A stretch of 40,093 bases of DNA, taken from NCBI GenBank assembly GCA_030263595.1, contig SZPG01000021.1, forward strand, positions 1 to 40,093. Reading direction: 5' to 3'. Both the position numbers and the translations under genes were made by a program. The notes under the pieces are model-generated. The model worked only from the letters and a program-made list of their open reading frames with translations, was not told the origin of the DNA and made no database searches. Each line of letters starts with the position of its first letter. The stretch's first letter is position 1. Shown piece by piece: positions 14,422 to 22,464 of the stretch. Source of the DNA: Chloroflexi bacterium CFX6. GTDB lineage: Bacteria; Chloroflexota; Anaerolineae; Anaerolineales; Villigracilaceae.

Positions 14422-14628
14422 CTACTTTTCCATTCGTACGGACCTCAATTTCCATTTGCCTGTTACAGAGATCGTCGGCCGAAAGGCTTTGATCGTGTTC
14501 GGCGAGCGACCCTGATACGCGAGGAACATCTCCCACGAATTGATCGCGGAGGCGAGGGAGGTATTTTGCGTCAGATGGGAAGTGATCTTGCCGTAGGTCA
14601 GGCGTGACATCTCCTGTTCTTTCGTCAT
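14422..14628 (-). pseudogene. 5' fragment of a second recombinase-like gene
   Basis: The encoded peptide starts MTKEQEMSRLTYG and then matches the recombinase-like protein from KITSHLTQN through SPNTIKAF, after which it switches to unrelated sequence and stops. It is therefore a truncated duplicate of the gene at 12677-13618, disrupted where the cassette with the toxin-antitoxin pair begins. Its start frame differs from the intact gene because of a 4-nt indel and may preserve the ancestral start. Confidence 0.75.
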
Positions 14629-14664
14629 ACGTATAGTTTGGCGGGAAAGGGAGGAGGTGTCAAC
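14483..14664. repeat. Direct repeat, copy 2
   Basis: The counterpart of 13500-13677 in the same orientation, offset by 983 bp. Together they bracket the toxin-antitoxin pair. Confidence 0.85.
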
Positions 14665-14680
14665 TGCTTTTTCGTTTTGA

Positions 14681-15649
14681 TTAGAGACCCAAAAGCTCCT
14701 TGAGTTCCTCCCATAATAACGCTATTATCAACGCCCCCAAGCCTGCGCTGCCAAAGAGCCACGACCATATCGAGCGAAGGTGAGGAATGGGAGATATCAA
14801 AAAGAATTCAGTATTCGTTTTGTGGCGGGTGCCGGATGAAGATAAAACCAGAAAATAGAAATTGATATTTCCATCGGCCGGTTTATTCTTGACGACAAAA
14901 TTGAATTGTTTCGCAACCCTGTTATGGGGAAGCAAATCAATATGCGCGGATAAACTTTTTTCAGCCACAGGCGCGATCAGGGAGTTGTCATCGTCGAAAA
15001 CCATTGTTAATTCCCCGGTAAACCCGGTTTCATTCGGATTTTCCATGGAAAAGTCAACGATGTTTTCATCTCCGACCGATAAATATTTGGGAAAGGAATA
15101 ATTCAGTTTTATATTTAATTCTTCCGCGATAATCCTGTGTTGTTTTTGTGAAAAGATATAAGGAAAAACCATCGTGCAACTTACGGCAATTAAAAGCATT
15201 ATTCCTTTTTGGAACGTATTTGGCAGAACGAACATGAGCCCCAAAGTTACAAGGATAATAACCGCCAAAGCGATCTGCCAGAATGCAAACTTCGGGTTTG
15301 TTTCCCCTGCTGCGCTTCCGATCAATGATGGAGTGGTTACATTCTCGGATTTCAACGAGTTGATTTTATACTTCGCTATTTCAGATTCGAGGGAATTCAG
15401 GCGTTGTTGCAGGTAGGTATCGGTGATAACGTCCTTGGTAATTAATGAATTAAGCCGCTCCTTGAATTCTCGTATAAAAGTTTCGTGTTTTGCCGCAATT
15501 GGAATCAAATCCTGGATGAAGCCGGGTAAGTCGCTGTTTTCCAGCCACAGATTAAATAATGAATCGTATCCTTCCTCCACCTCTTCCTGGTGGGAGGATG
15601 CGAGCAATTGTTGAATGGCTGTAAGACGATCTTTATAAAGCGCTGCCAT
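14681..15649 (-). CDS. Membrane protein of a kinase operon, unknown function
   Basis: About 322 residues, last gene of the four-gene operon. The N-terminal part (about 1-65) is helical (LYKDRLTAIQQLLASSHQEEVEEGYDSL), followed by a coiled coil (RLNSLESEIAKYKINSLKSE), two close membrane helices (about 122-142 and 149-166), a beta-rich domain of about 125 residues with an immunoglobulin-like look (SVGDENIVDFSMENPNETGFTGELTMVFDDD), and a final membrane helix near the C-terminus. I do not recognise the family. The ATG at 15649 is chosen; a TTG 15 nt further upstream is possible, but an AAGGGA directly abuts it. This region is AT-richer than the neighbouring genes. Confidence 0.75.
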   Translation of the reverse strand: MAALYKDRLTAIQQLLASSHQEEVEEGYDSLFNLWLENSDLPGFIQDLIPIAAKHETFIREFKERLNSLITKDVITDTYLQQRLNSLESEIAKYKINSLKSENVTTPSLIGSAAGETNPKFAFWQIALAVIILVTLGLMFVLPNTFQKGIMLLIAVSCTMVFPYIFSQKQHRIIAEELNIKLNYSFPKYLSVGDENIVDFSMENPNETGFTGELTMVFDDDNSLIAPVAEKSLSAHIDLLPHNRVAKQFNFVVKNKPADGNINFYFLVLSSSGTRHKTNTEFFLISPIPHLRSIWSWLFGSAGLGALIIALLWEELKELLGL

Positions 15650-15676
15650 GGGTTGAATTTTCAATCCCTTCGGTTT

Positions 15677-17068
15677 CTAAGGACGAGGGGTTGGAGGAGG
15701 ACCAAAGGTGATATTACCGCCGAGAATCCATCCTTCCTGAGGGATGCCACCAACTTCCCACCTGCATCGGTACCATCTGGAACCTGAGACCTCCCTTTCT
15801 TCGAGCAGGGTTAATGGCGTGTTTAGTGAAAGTGTCCCGAGCAACCCGGCGTTTGGTTCTTTCCAGGCGCTGGCAACCTGCTTGTTGATGTACCCGACGC
15901 CCAGGATGGATTCAGTTGGGGTGGAGGTAAATGTTTCGGTGAACGCGGGCGGCGGTGTGTTGGTCTCCATTTCCGGGGTGTCTGTGACGGGAGTAGAGGC
16001 AGTTGTTTGAACTTCGGTAAACGTTGGGATCACTTCGACGGTGTTCGTTGGAGCGCCGGTGGGCGATGGAGCGCTCGTCATTGCAGGGGTGAAAAGCCCG
16101 GCAAAGTTCCCATTGAAATATAGCGGGAGGATCACAATTGCCAACAGAAAAACCAAGCCTGTGATTCTCAACAGCCTGATTTGACCGATCTGTCTTTCAA
16201 CATACGTCAACAAGGGGTTGTCGGAATCCATCGCCAGCCGGGCGTCTTCCACAGCGCTTTGCAAACGGCTGATCGGCGTGAATATCTTGAGAATGCCCTG
16301 TTTTCTCAGCGTAGTTTCTGCTTGCAACAATTTCTGAAGACTTTCGAATTCCTTCTTCATCAGTTCGTTGGTTGAGTCCAACGCCAGCGCCTTGTTGTAT
16401 AGTTCCAGAGCCTCCTTGGCTTTGTTGTCTTTGAGGGCGGCTTTTGCCTTTTTCCTGAACTCGTCGGCGACGATCAGGTTTTGCATGTTGATGAGCGCCT
16501 CCTCCGCCTCGGAATACTTGATCCCCTTTGCCTGCGCGGTCTCGATGGCGGCTTTCAACAAATTCATCGCCGTGACGACATCCCGCGCGGCAAGATAGGA
16601 ACGCGCGCGGCGATAATATTGTTCGGCGGCTCGGGGCAGACCTGTGGCAGACTCCCCGGTAATGCGCTTGATCTCCGCCTTGGCAATGTGATCCCTGGCG
16701 CGCGCGTTTTCGGGATCCAATTTCAGAACCTGCCGATAGAGTTGAATCGCCCGCTCGTATTCCGCCGCGTAGTAGGCGTCATCCGCGTCGGCGAGAAAAT
16801 CCTGTAAGCTCGATGGCAGCGCGAGCATCGCCTTTTCCGCGGACTGCGACCCATTCTGGATCATTTCGAAGAAAAGAGCGCGGACTTGTTCGCGTAACTC
16901 GCGGTTTTTTTGAACGGCGTCCAACAAGATACCATAAACATCTTTGTCTTCCGGGTCTTCCTTCAACCATTGACGCGCCTGCTCCATGCCCCGCCATACG
17001 TCGCTGGGTCGTTGACTGCTCAACTGAATGAGGACTGCATCCAATTGTGATTTTCGTTTGGTTGACAT
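15677..17068 (-). CDS. TPR - transmembrane - SH3-like protein
   Basis: A 463-residue protein: cytoplasmic helical repeats with at least two clear TPR units (about 92-130, ADADDAYYAAEYERAIQLYRQVLKLDP; about 200-235, KAKAALKDNKAKEALELYNKALALDS), one membrane helix (299-317), a Thr/Pro-rich linker (about 328-385) and a C-terminal bacterial SH3-like domain (about 388-452) with the usual VASAWKEPN...GTLSLNTPLTLLE...WYRCRW...GWI pattern. It probably links a cytoplasmic interaction platform to a wall- or ligand-binding SH3 module. It lies 38 nt behind the soluble kinase and shortly before the last operon gene, so a role in the same signalling complex is likely but inferred. Confidence 0.85.
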   Translation of the reverse strand: MSTKRKSQLDAVLIQLSSQRPSDVWRGMEQARQWLKEDPEDKDVYGILLDAVQKNRELREQVRALFFEMIQNGSQSAEKAMLALPSSLQDFLADADDAYYAAEYERAIQLYRQVLKLDPENARARDHIAKAEIKRITGESATGLPRAAEQYYRRARSYLAARDVVTAMNLLKAAIETAQAKGIKYSEAEEALINMQNLIVADEFRKKAKAALKDNKAKEALELYNKALALDSTNELMKKEFESLQKLLQAETTLRKQGILKIFTPISRLQSAVEDARLAMDSDNPLLTYVERQIGQIRLLRITGLVFLLAIVILPLYFNGNFAGLFTPAMTSAPSPTGAPTNTVEVIPTFTEVQTTASTPVTDTPEMETNTPPPAFTETFTSTPTESILGVGYINKQVASAWKEPNAGLLGTLSLNTPLTLLEEREVSGSRWYRCRWEVGGIPQEGWILGGNITFGPPPTPRP

Positions 17069-17106
17069 GAGTGATCTCCAATTTGCGCGGGAAGAAGCGC
17101 GTTCGG

Positions 17107-18294
17107 TCAGGACGTCGGGAAGTTCGACAGGGCGCGCTTGATCGCGTCGAACAGCCTCGTAAATTCGAGTCTTGCGCCATTTTCCTCGACCGCCTCGATG
17201 ATGTGCTGTTGAGCGTCCAGGAGTTTTTGTTGCGCCATCCGCACTTCCGAGATCGCCTTGAAGTATGGGCTGCCCGGCTCGGATCGCAGGGTAAGTTCGG
17301 CTTTCGTCAAACCCAACTCCTGTTCCGCATACTCGAACAGGGTCGTTTTGAGTTCCTCGATGGAGGCGAAGCCCTGTTTGGGGTCCAAGCCTTTTTGGAT
17401 GATCGCCTTGATCGTTTCGTCCAGCATCGTGTTTCGCTGGTAAAAGTCCGGTTCATCGGTCCAATAGCGCTGCCGGATCTCGGGCACAGGCGAGGCAAGG
17501 TCCTTCGTCGGGCGCGGACCGATCGGTTTTGTGGGGTCGTCGGGATCCACGAAAGTAAGGCTGACGTACAAAGCCGCGCCGCAGAACAGGCGGAGATCGT
17601 CTCGGATATTTTGCGTTACGCCGGGACCGTCGCCCAGTTTCGAGGTGACGTTCCAGTCAATCAATTTGACCCGCTTGCCCTGACCGTTCCAGTAAATATG
17701 TTCCGGCTTCCAATCCATGTAGGCGTATTTGTGTTTTGTATGAAGGTATTGCATCACGTCGAGGAGTTGAAGCGCCATGGCGATCACCTCGCCGGTTGGG
17801 AGGCGGAACAACCCGGCGGGATCCTCCCTGGGCTGGTTGTGAATCTGGCGCAACATGCTGTCGTCGTAAGGAGCCAGTTCAACGACCAGGTACGGAATCC
17901 ACCGATCGGGCGCCTCGCTTTGAAGTCTTATTTTTTGATCGAGGAAATCCTGAACGTTCAATCCGGTGGAAATGATTTCCAGGTCGGGGCTTGGCGACTC
18001 CCGCTTTTGCAGGCTTTCCGATAATTCGGCGGGAACGAAGCCGCTGTCATATATTTTTGTGATGGCGGGAGGCGCATCGAGGTCGTCTGTGATGTGGGTC
18101 AATAACCTCAATTCCTCCTCGAAACGTTCGACGCTTTTGGTGTAATCGTTCTCGTGACGCATCGCCTTGAACGCGCAAAGATCGGGAAAAGCCCGCGGTC
18201 CGTTCGTCCTGACCTGAGCGACGCGCGCATACCCTCCTTTTGCGTCGAGGTCAATACGGGAAAAATTGGTGTAAAGTTCACCTAATTGGGTCAT
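17107..18294 (-). CDS. Divergent protein kinase (soluble)
   Basis: A 395-residue kinase-like protein without membrane segments. A glycine-loop-like AKGGYARVAQV (18-28) and FKAM with the likely ATP-anchoring Lys43 are followed by VVELAPYDDSM. The catalytic loop is YMDWKPEHIYW (192-202), where HRD is YMD and the usual Asn is His. The metal-binding motif is DWN (213-215) instead of DFG. The key Asp, Lys and Asp remain, so activity is possible though atypical. The C-terminal 90 residues are helical. GGAGGG lies 6 nt before the ATG. It is the second gene of the operon, 43 nt behind the membrane kinase. Confidence 0.8.
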   Translation of the reverse strand: MTQLGELYTNFSRIDLDAKGGYARVAQVRTNGPRAFPDLCAFKAMRHENDYTKSVERFEEELRLLTHITDDLDAPPAITKIYDSGFVPAELSESLQKRESPSPDLEIISTGLNVQDFLDQKIRLQSEAPDRWIPYLVVELAPYDDSMLRQIHNQPREDPAGLFRLPTGEVIAMALQLLDVMQYLHTKHKYAYMDWKPEHIYWNGQGKRVKLIDWNVTSKLGDGPGVTQNIRDDLRLFCGAALYVSLTFVDPDDPTKPIGPRPTKDLASPVPEIRQRYWTDEPDFYQRNTMLDETIKAIIQKGLDPKQGFASIEELKTTLFEYAEQELGLTKAELTLRSEPGSPYFKAISEVRMAQQKLLDAQQHIIEAVEENGARLEFTRLFDAIKRALSNFPTS

Positions 18295-18337
18295 GGAAAA
18301 CCCTCCTCAATAGGGTTGATGTCCGATCTGTTGTGCT

Positions 18338-20128
18338 TTATTCTCCGTAAAATGCCAGGGGCCAGATTACAGTTTGGGTGTCTCCGCCGTATCCGATCAG
18401 TCCGATCTTTTGAGCCGTGCCCCATGTGGGCAATACCGCCTTGTCTATTCGCAACATTTGACTGGGATCCATGTCCTCGGCACTTACACTTTTCTGTACG
18501 GGTCCCTGCCTCAGGTAGATGATGTCCAGTCCCTGATTATCTATTTCCAGGAAGACTTGAATGGGGAATATGGCGTACAGGCGCGGGTAGGCTCCTTCGA
18601 TTTTCAGAATGCCCTCGTTGACGACCAGCACAATATCGTCAGAAACAATTTCGCCGTCGTTGCGAACCCTCAGATGAATCGAATTATTCCTATCCACCCA
18701 AAGCGTATATTCACGCCTTGCGCCAGACGAATCCTCGAAGAAAACGCCGAATTCCTTCCCGGGATCAATCGTTCCCGGTTGGTCGGGGGAATTTCGCTCC
18801 AACTCGAGCCGCGCGACCCAGACGTTCAGCGCCAACGCGCTGACCCTTTTATCCGCAAGACACGAGCTGAAATCAGTTTGCAAATGGGAACTTGTCGGCT
18901 GATCCCTGTTTACGCCGAAGCGCCAATTTCCATCGGACCTCCTACCGAAACCGTCTACATTCGTTAACCCCGCCGATGAGTTGGTCTCGTTCAGCCAGCA
19001 GGTATCCACCGTTCCCGCGTTGTCGAATATCAAAATCGGGTCAGCATAACCAAGCGGGCTTGGGGTGATGACCGGCTCGGGCGTGGAGGTCGGCGTTTCG
19101 GTCAAGGTCGGGGTGAGAGTCGCTTCCTCGGATGTTGCCGTCGGCGATAAAGTTTCAACTGTGGGAACTGCTTCCGTTTCCGTGGGTGGCGGCGGAGAAG
19201 TATCGGTTACGACCGGTATGACAGTGGGCGTTTGTTGGGGGAAGAGTATGGGATGGAGGGGCGAATAGGGCGATATGCCAAAATAGATCGCGGCGACAAT
19301 GATTGCTGCGAAGAGAAGACGCGTTCCCCAGTTCGATCGCTTTTTATAAGGCTTTGCGCTGCCGACAGATTTCAACCAGTTTTTTGCCGCCTCGAATAAT
19401 TCCTGCGCTGTATGCGGCGATTGCGCGCCGTCGGCCGGGGTGCGGGGCGCCCATTTACATAGATTTCGGAATTCATCCGGCACGGATGTTATGCCGGGGT
19501 ATAAGGCGGAATTGGCTGGCAGGGCAAGCGAACCTGTGGCGGGCGGATGTCCCTTGCGGGTGACGAACGAATACACGATCTCGGCGGAACGCGCGAGATC
19601 ATAGGCGAATTCGGTCTTCTTTTTGGGGTCCACGTCCAGTTTGGCGTTCCCCCAGTCAATGACGATCAGTTGTTTCTTGTCCCTGCGCCAGAACAGGTGT
19701 TTGAGGTCAACGTCGCCGTTGACGATGCCCATCCTGTGTGTTTTGGCGAGCAGGTCGAAGAACTGGGTGAGGATTTCCGCCCGTTCGACCGCGGGCAGGG
19801 AATCGAGGTTCTTTTCGACGCGCACCCCCTCGATGTATTCGATTACCATGTAGAAATAGGTCTTCGAACCGTACTCCGCCTCCCCGGTGTCGTACACTTC
19901 CGGCACCCCCTGACCTTTCAGATCCAACAGCGCCGCCACTTCGTTCTTCAATCCTTCCACGGCGCTTTGCGATTTGAGTTCTGCGCGTTTGATCACCCCC
20001 AGGCGCTCTTTTTTCATGTCGAATACAAGGTGAGTAAAACCGCTTCTGCCGACGTCCCAATCGGCGGTCACCGGTTGAAAGCGATAGCGGTTTGCAAATA
20101 TCGGAGAACTTGCTATGTTCTCTTTCAT
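18338..20128 (-). CDS. Transmembrane divergent protein kinase with extracellular domain
   Basis: About 596 residues: an N-terminal kinase-like domain (about 12-255), a membrane helix (about 270-286), a long Thr/Pro/Glu linker (about 297-360) and an extracellular domain of about 230 residues (DTCWLNETNSSAGLTN...GVFFEDSSGARREYTLWV...), which resembles a beta-sandwich. Kinase features are GVIKR with Lys47, catalytic loop IVNGDVDLKHLFW (NGD in place of HRD, Lys and His following) and VIDWGNAKL (DWG in place of DFG). The ATG at 20128 is preferred because GGGAG lies 10 nt upstream. It is the first gene of a four-gene operon. The extracellular domain shares a general FEDSSG.R..Y.LWV plan with other Chloroflexota lipoproteins, but I cannot name it. 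Confidence 0.8.
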   Translation of the reverse strand: MKENIASSPIFANRYRFQPVTADWDVGRSGFTHLVFDMKKERLGVIKRAELKSQSAVEGLKNEVAALLDLKGQGVPEVYDTGEAEYGSKTYFYMVIEYIEGVRVEKNLDSLPAVERAEILTQFFDLLAKTHRMGIVNGDVDLKHLFWRRDKKQLIVIDWGNAKLDVDPKKKTEFAYDLARSAEIVYSFVTRKGHPPATGSLALPANSALYPGITSVPDEFRNLCKWAPRTPADGAQSPHTAQELFEAAKNWLKSVGSAKPYKKRSNWGTRLLFAAIIVAAIYFGISPYSPLHPILFPQQTPTVIPVVTDTSPPPPTETEAVPTVETLSPTATSEEATLTPTLTETPTSTPEPVITPSPLGYADPILIFDNAGTVDTCWLNETNSSAGLTNVDGFGRRSDGNWRFGVNRDQPTSSHLQTDFSSCLADKRVSALALNVWVARLELERNSPDQPGTIDPGKEFGVFFEDSSGARREYTLWVDRNNSIHLRVRNDGEIVSDDIVLVVNEGILKIEGAYPRLYAIFPIQVFLEIDNQGLDIIYLRQGPVQKSVSAEDMDPSQMLRIDKAVLPTWGTAQKIGLIGYGGDTQTVIWPLAFYGE

Positions 20129-20247
20129 GGCGGGCAAACTCCCTTGTTGTTGAAAAGACTTTGATGGTCGCTCACATCTTTCGCTATCCCAAATTGGATC
20201 CTTGCCTGTTCCCTTACCTAAAAATCGCCTGTCGTTGATTTTGAAGG

Positions 20248-20253
20248 ATTATA
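20248..20253 (-). promoter_or_regulatory. -10 box (TATAAT) of the kinase operon
   Basis: TATAAT on the minus strand is 119 nt before the operon's first ATG. It implies a leader of about 110 nt in the otherwise empty 20129-20375 interval. No clear -35 is seen. Confidence 0.4.
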
Positions 20254-20375
20254 CTACAACCGAGATTGACGGCTATTTATTCCGTCATCTTCTTCGTCCC
20301 GAATGGTTTGTCGTTTTCGATCCCGACTCGAAATTTCATCTTCGTCCTTGCCCATCCATCTCGTAAACTTGGAAA

Positions 20376-20816
20376 CTATTCCAGGTTTTCCAGATCAGCC
20401 AGGTCTTGGTGTCTTCCGGTCGCTCTTTTGTTTTTCTTTAGATTCTCCAGATCAATGAAATTGACAGAAACTCCGTCAATTTCTACTATTGTGCGTGAAG
20501 AGTAGCATTCTGAAAATCCCACACCTGGTAGAGTTGTTAATACATCAATTCTCCTTGGTGGATAACCTAATTTGAGCAATTGGTCAGGTACGGTAAAATC
20601 TGATGCCTTTACATCCAATGAGCCAAAACCGAACTGGTCAAGCGCCTTCAAGATCCTGTTTCCATTTTCAGGCGTCATTTCAACCCAAATGTCAATATCT
20701 TTTGTGTAGCGTGGATAGCCGTGCAACGCGACGGCATATCCCCCGACCACTAGATAGCGGACTCCGTTATCGTTTAACGATTGTATAAACTCTTTGAAAT
20801 CCTGGTTCAGCACCAT
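20376..20816 (-). CDS. Nucleotidyltransferase (MNT/DUF6036-like)
   Basis: A 146-residue protein of the polymerase-beta-like nucleotidyltransferase fold. VVGGYAVALHGYPRYTKDIDIWVE contains the GG...G..R.T.DIDI signature, with the two metal-binding Asp in DID. PPRRIDVLTTLPGV and the C-terminal FIDLENLKKNKRATGRHQDLADLENL helix match the family found in small bacterial toxin-antitoxin-like or resistance modules. The start is inside the upstream small gene. GGAGG sits only 1-2 nt before the ATG at 20816, so the GTG at 20813 is an equally good start. The overlap of about 50 nt points to translational coupling. Confidence 0.85.
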   Translation of the reverse strand: MVLNQDFKEFIQSLNDNGVRYLVVGGYAVALHGYPRYTKDIDIWVEMTPENGNRILKALDQFGFGSLDVKASDFTVPDQLLKLGYPPRRIDVLTTLPGVGFSECYSSRTIVEIDGVSVNFIDLENLKKNKRATGRHQDLADLENLE

Positions 20817-20964
20817 ACCTCCAGCGATGATACTCCTGTCGAATTTCCTCCAGCGCGGCAAGCCGCGCTGAATAAGGCTGCTGCCTCCAGTAAGCCGCAT
20901 CCGTTTTCTTGTCGCTTAGTTTTGCTTTCGTAACGACTTTTTGGATACCACGTGTACGCCGCAT
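20767..20964 (-). CDS. Small partner protein of the nucleotidyltransferase
   Basis: A 65-residue basic, helical protein (KTDAAYWRQQPYSARLAALEEIRQEYHRWRYG...FQRVYTIVKR). The YWR..P...RLAALE.IR...... pattern followed by a short FxRVxxIV tail is recurrent in small genes immediately upstream of this type of nucleotidyltransferase. A two-gene toxin-antitoxin-like role is therefore plausible but not established here. A TATAAT box lies 6 nt before the ATG and no Shine-Dalgarno is present. Confidence 0.65.
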   Translation of the reverse strand: MRRTRGIQKVVTKAKLSDKKTDAAYWRQQPYSARLAALEEIRQEYHRWRYGAEPGFQRVYTIVKR

Positions 20965-20970
20965 AATTTA

Positions 20971-20976
20971 ATTATA
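20971..20976 (-). promoter_or_regulatory. -10 box for a probable leaderless transcript (nucleotidyltransferase pair)
   Basis: A perfect TATAAT on the minus strand ends 6 nt before the ATG at 20964. Confidence 0.55.
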
Positions 20977-21000
20977 CCTTGTCAAAATCACCGGAGTTGT

Positions 21001-22464
21001 TCACTCCACCATCTTCTCGGGCCTAAAACACGGCTGGTAGTCGTATCCCAGGATCAAAAGATACTGCGCCGAACTGTTCGCGTCCGGTGACGGGATCAAC
21101 CCCCCCGGCAACATGCCCATCACGTTGAGGATGTTGCCGCTGACGGAGCGATCCTGCGCGGCGGATTTGTCTATGAGAACGGAGTAGGCGTAGTCCTGCC
21201 GGTCGGAGGGGACGACGCGGGTTTCGTATCCGGCGTAGTTCAGGCGGGTGGAGGCGAGGGTCTCGTATCCGGGGATGGAGGTGCCGTTCATCACTTCGAT
21301 GGTGACGGTCTGTCGTTCCACCGTGCGCGCGGATGGCGATAACGCTTCGGTGAGCAGTTGAGAGAGCAGTTCCTGGTTGGGCGAGAGGACGTACGCGCCC
21401 TGATTGGTGATCCACGAACTGACGTAGGGCGGGCGGATGTAGTAACTGCGGATGTCCGCGTTGGTCATTTTGGGGGCGTAGAGGGCGAGTTGCAGGAGGT
21501 CGGCAAGTCCCAGGTCGGTTTCCACCGAGTCTTTCACGTTGTTGTATAACTCCGGGATGCGCGCGAGGGTGCCGGTTTGAAGGGCTTGCGTGAACACGGC
21601 GCGCAGGACTTCCTGCTGGCGGCGTCCTCGGTCGAAGTCGCTGGATTTTTGGCGGGAGCGCGCGTACCAGAGCGCGAGGTCGCCGTCCATGCGAATGACG
21701 CCGGGATTGACCGTATACAAATACCAGTTGGCTTCGATGTTCGGGTTGTAACTCGGATCGATCAACTTCCAATCCGTATACGCGCACGAGACGGGAACGT
21801 CCACGCCGCCGAGGGTATCCACGATCTTGCGGAAGCCGTCGAAGTCCACCAGGGCGGTATGGTCAATGCGAATGCCGAGGTTGTATTGAATGGTGTCTTT
21901 GAGCAGGCTCGCTCCGCCGCCGGGGTAGCCGGCCGAAATGCCGTGTTGATACGCGGTGTTGATGCGGTTGTTCTCCCAGCCCGGTATCGAGACCCACAAA
22001 TCGCGCGGAATGGAGATGAGCGAGACTTGTCCCTCGTTTGGACGCAGGATGGCGACGATCATCGTATCGGTGCGGAAGGATGAGCCGGAGGAGCGTTTGT
22101 CCGAGCCGATGAGCAGGAAGTTGATGGTCTCCTGTCCGTTGTTGAGGACCTGACTGCCGGAAGCGTCAATGGTGGGGAGAGGTGCGACCGTGTTGATGAG
22201 GAAGTTCGGGTCAATCGTCGGGAGGTCTGTCTGCGCGGGAGGGGTGGAGGTTTGGGAAACAGGATCAGTTATCGGGGCGGAAAGAGGCGTGCCGGTCGGC
22301 GTCCAGGGGATGGGTTGGAAGGGAGTCGGGGTCGGCGAGGCGTTCGGCGCGGCGGTCACGAGGACGAAAGGCGGCGGGGCTTCTCCGCCGGAAGCGGACG
22401 CGTTGCTTCCGCATCCGGCAAGCAGGAAAGCCGCAAGGATGAGCCTCCAGTAAACGAATTTCAT
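21001..22464 (-). CDS. LytR-CpsA-Psr (LCP) family lipoprotein with LytR C-terminal domain
   Basis: A 487-residue envelope protein: signal peptide with lipobox LAGC (Cys18), a Thr/Pro-rich spacer, then an LCP phosphotransferase domain (about 125-290). LCP hallmarks are NFLLIGSDKRSSGSSFRTDTMIVAIL, SLISIPRDLWVSIPG, RINTAYQHG, DFDGFRKIVDTLGGVDV, LALWYARSR and DFDRGRRQQEVL. A LytR_C domain follows (about 385-470, TIEVMNGTSIPGYETLASTRL). LCP enzymes transfer lipid-linked glycopolymers to the cell wall or related carriers. Most LCPs are bitopic, so the lipoprotein anchor is unusual. The start at 22464 is set by the ATGA overlap with the LysM gene stop. It is the last gene of the sensor-LysM-LCP operon. 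Confidence 0.92.
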   Translation of the reverse strand: MKFVYWRLILAAFLLAGCGSNASASGGEAPPPFVLVTAAPNASPTPTPFQPIPWTPTGTPLSAPITDPVSQTSTPPAQTDLPTIDPNFLINTVAPLPTIDASGSQVLNNGQETINFLLIGSDKRSSGSSFRTDTMIVAILRPNEGQVSLISIPRDLWVSIPGWENNRINTAYQHGISAGYPGGGASLLKDTIQYNLGIRIDHTALVDFDGFRKIVDTLGGVDVPVSCAYTDWKLIDPSYNPNIEANWYLYTVNPGVIRMDGDLALWYARSRQKSSDFDRGRRQQEVLRAVFTQALQTGTLARIPELYNNVKDSVETDLGLADLLQLALYAPKMTNADIRSYYIRPPYVSSWITNQGAYVLSPNQELLSQLLTEALSPSARTVERQTVTIEVMNGTSIPGYETLASTRLNYAGYETRVVPSDRQDYAYSVLIDKSAAQDRSVSGNILNVMGMLPGGLIPSPDANSSAQYLLILGYDYQPCFRPEKMVE

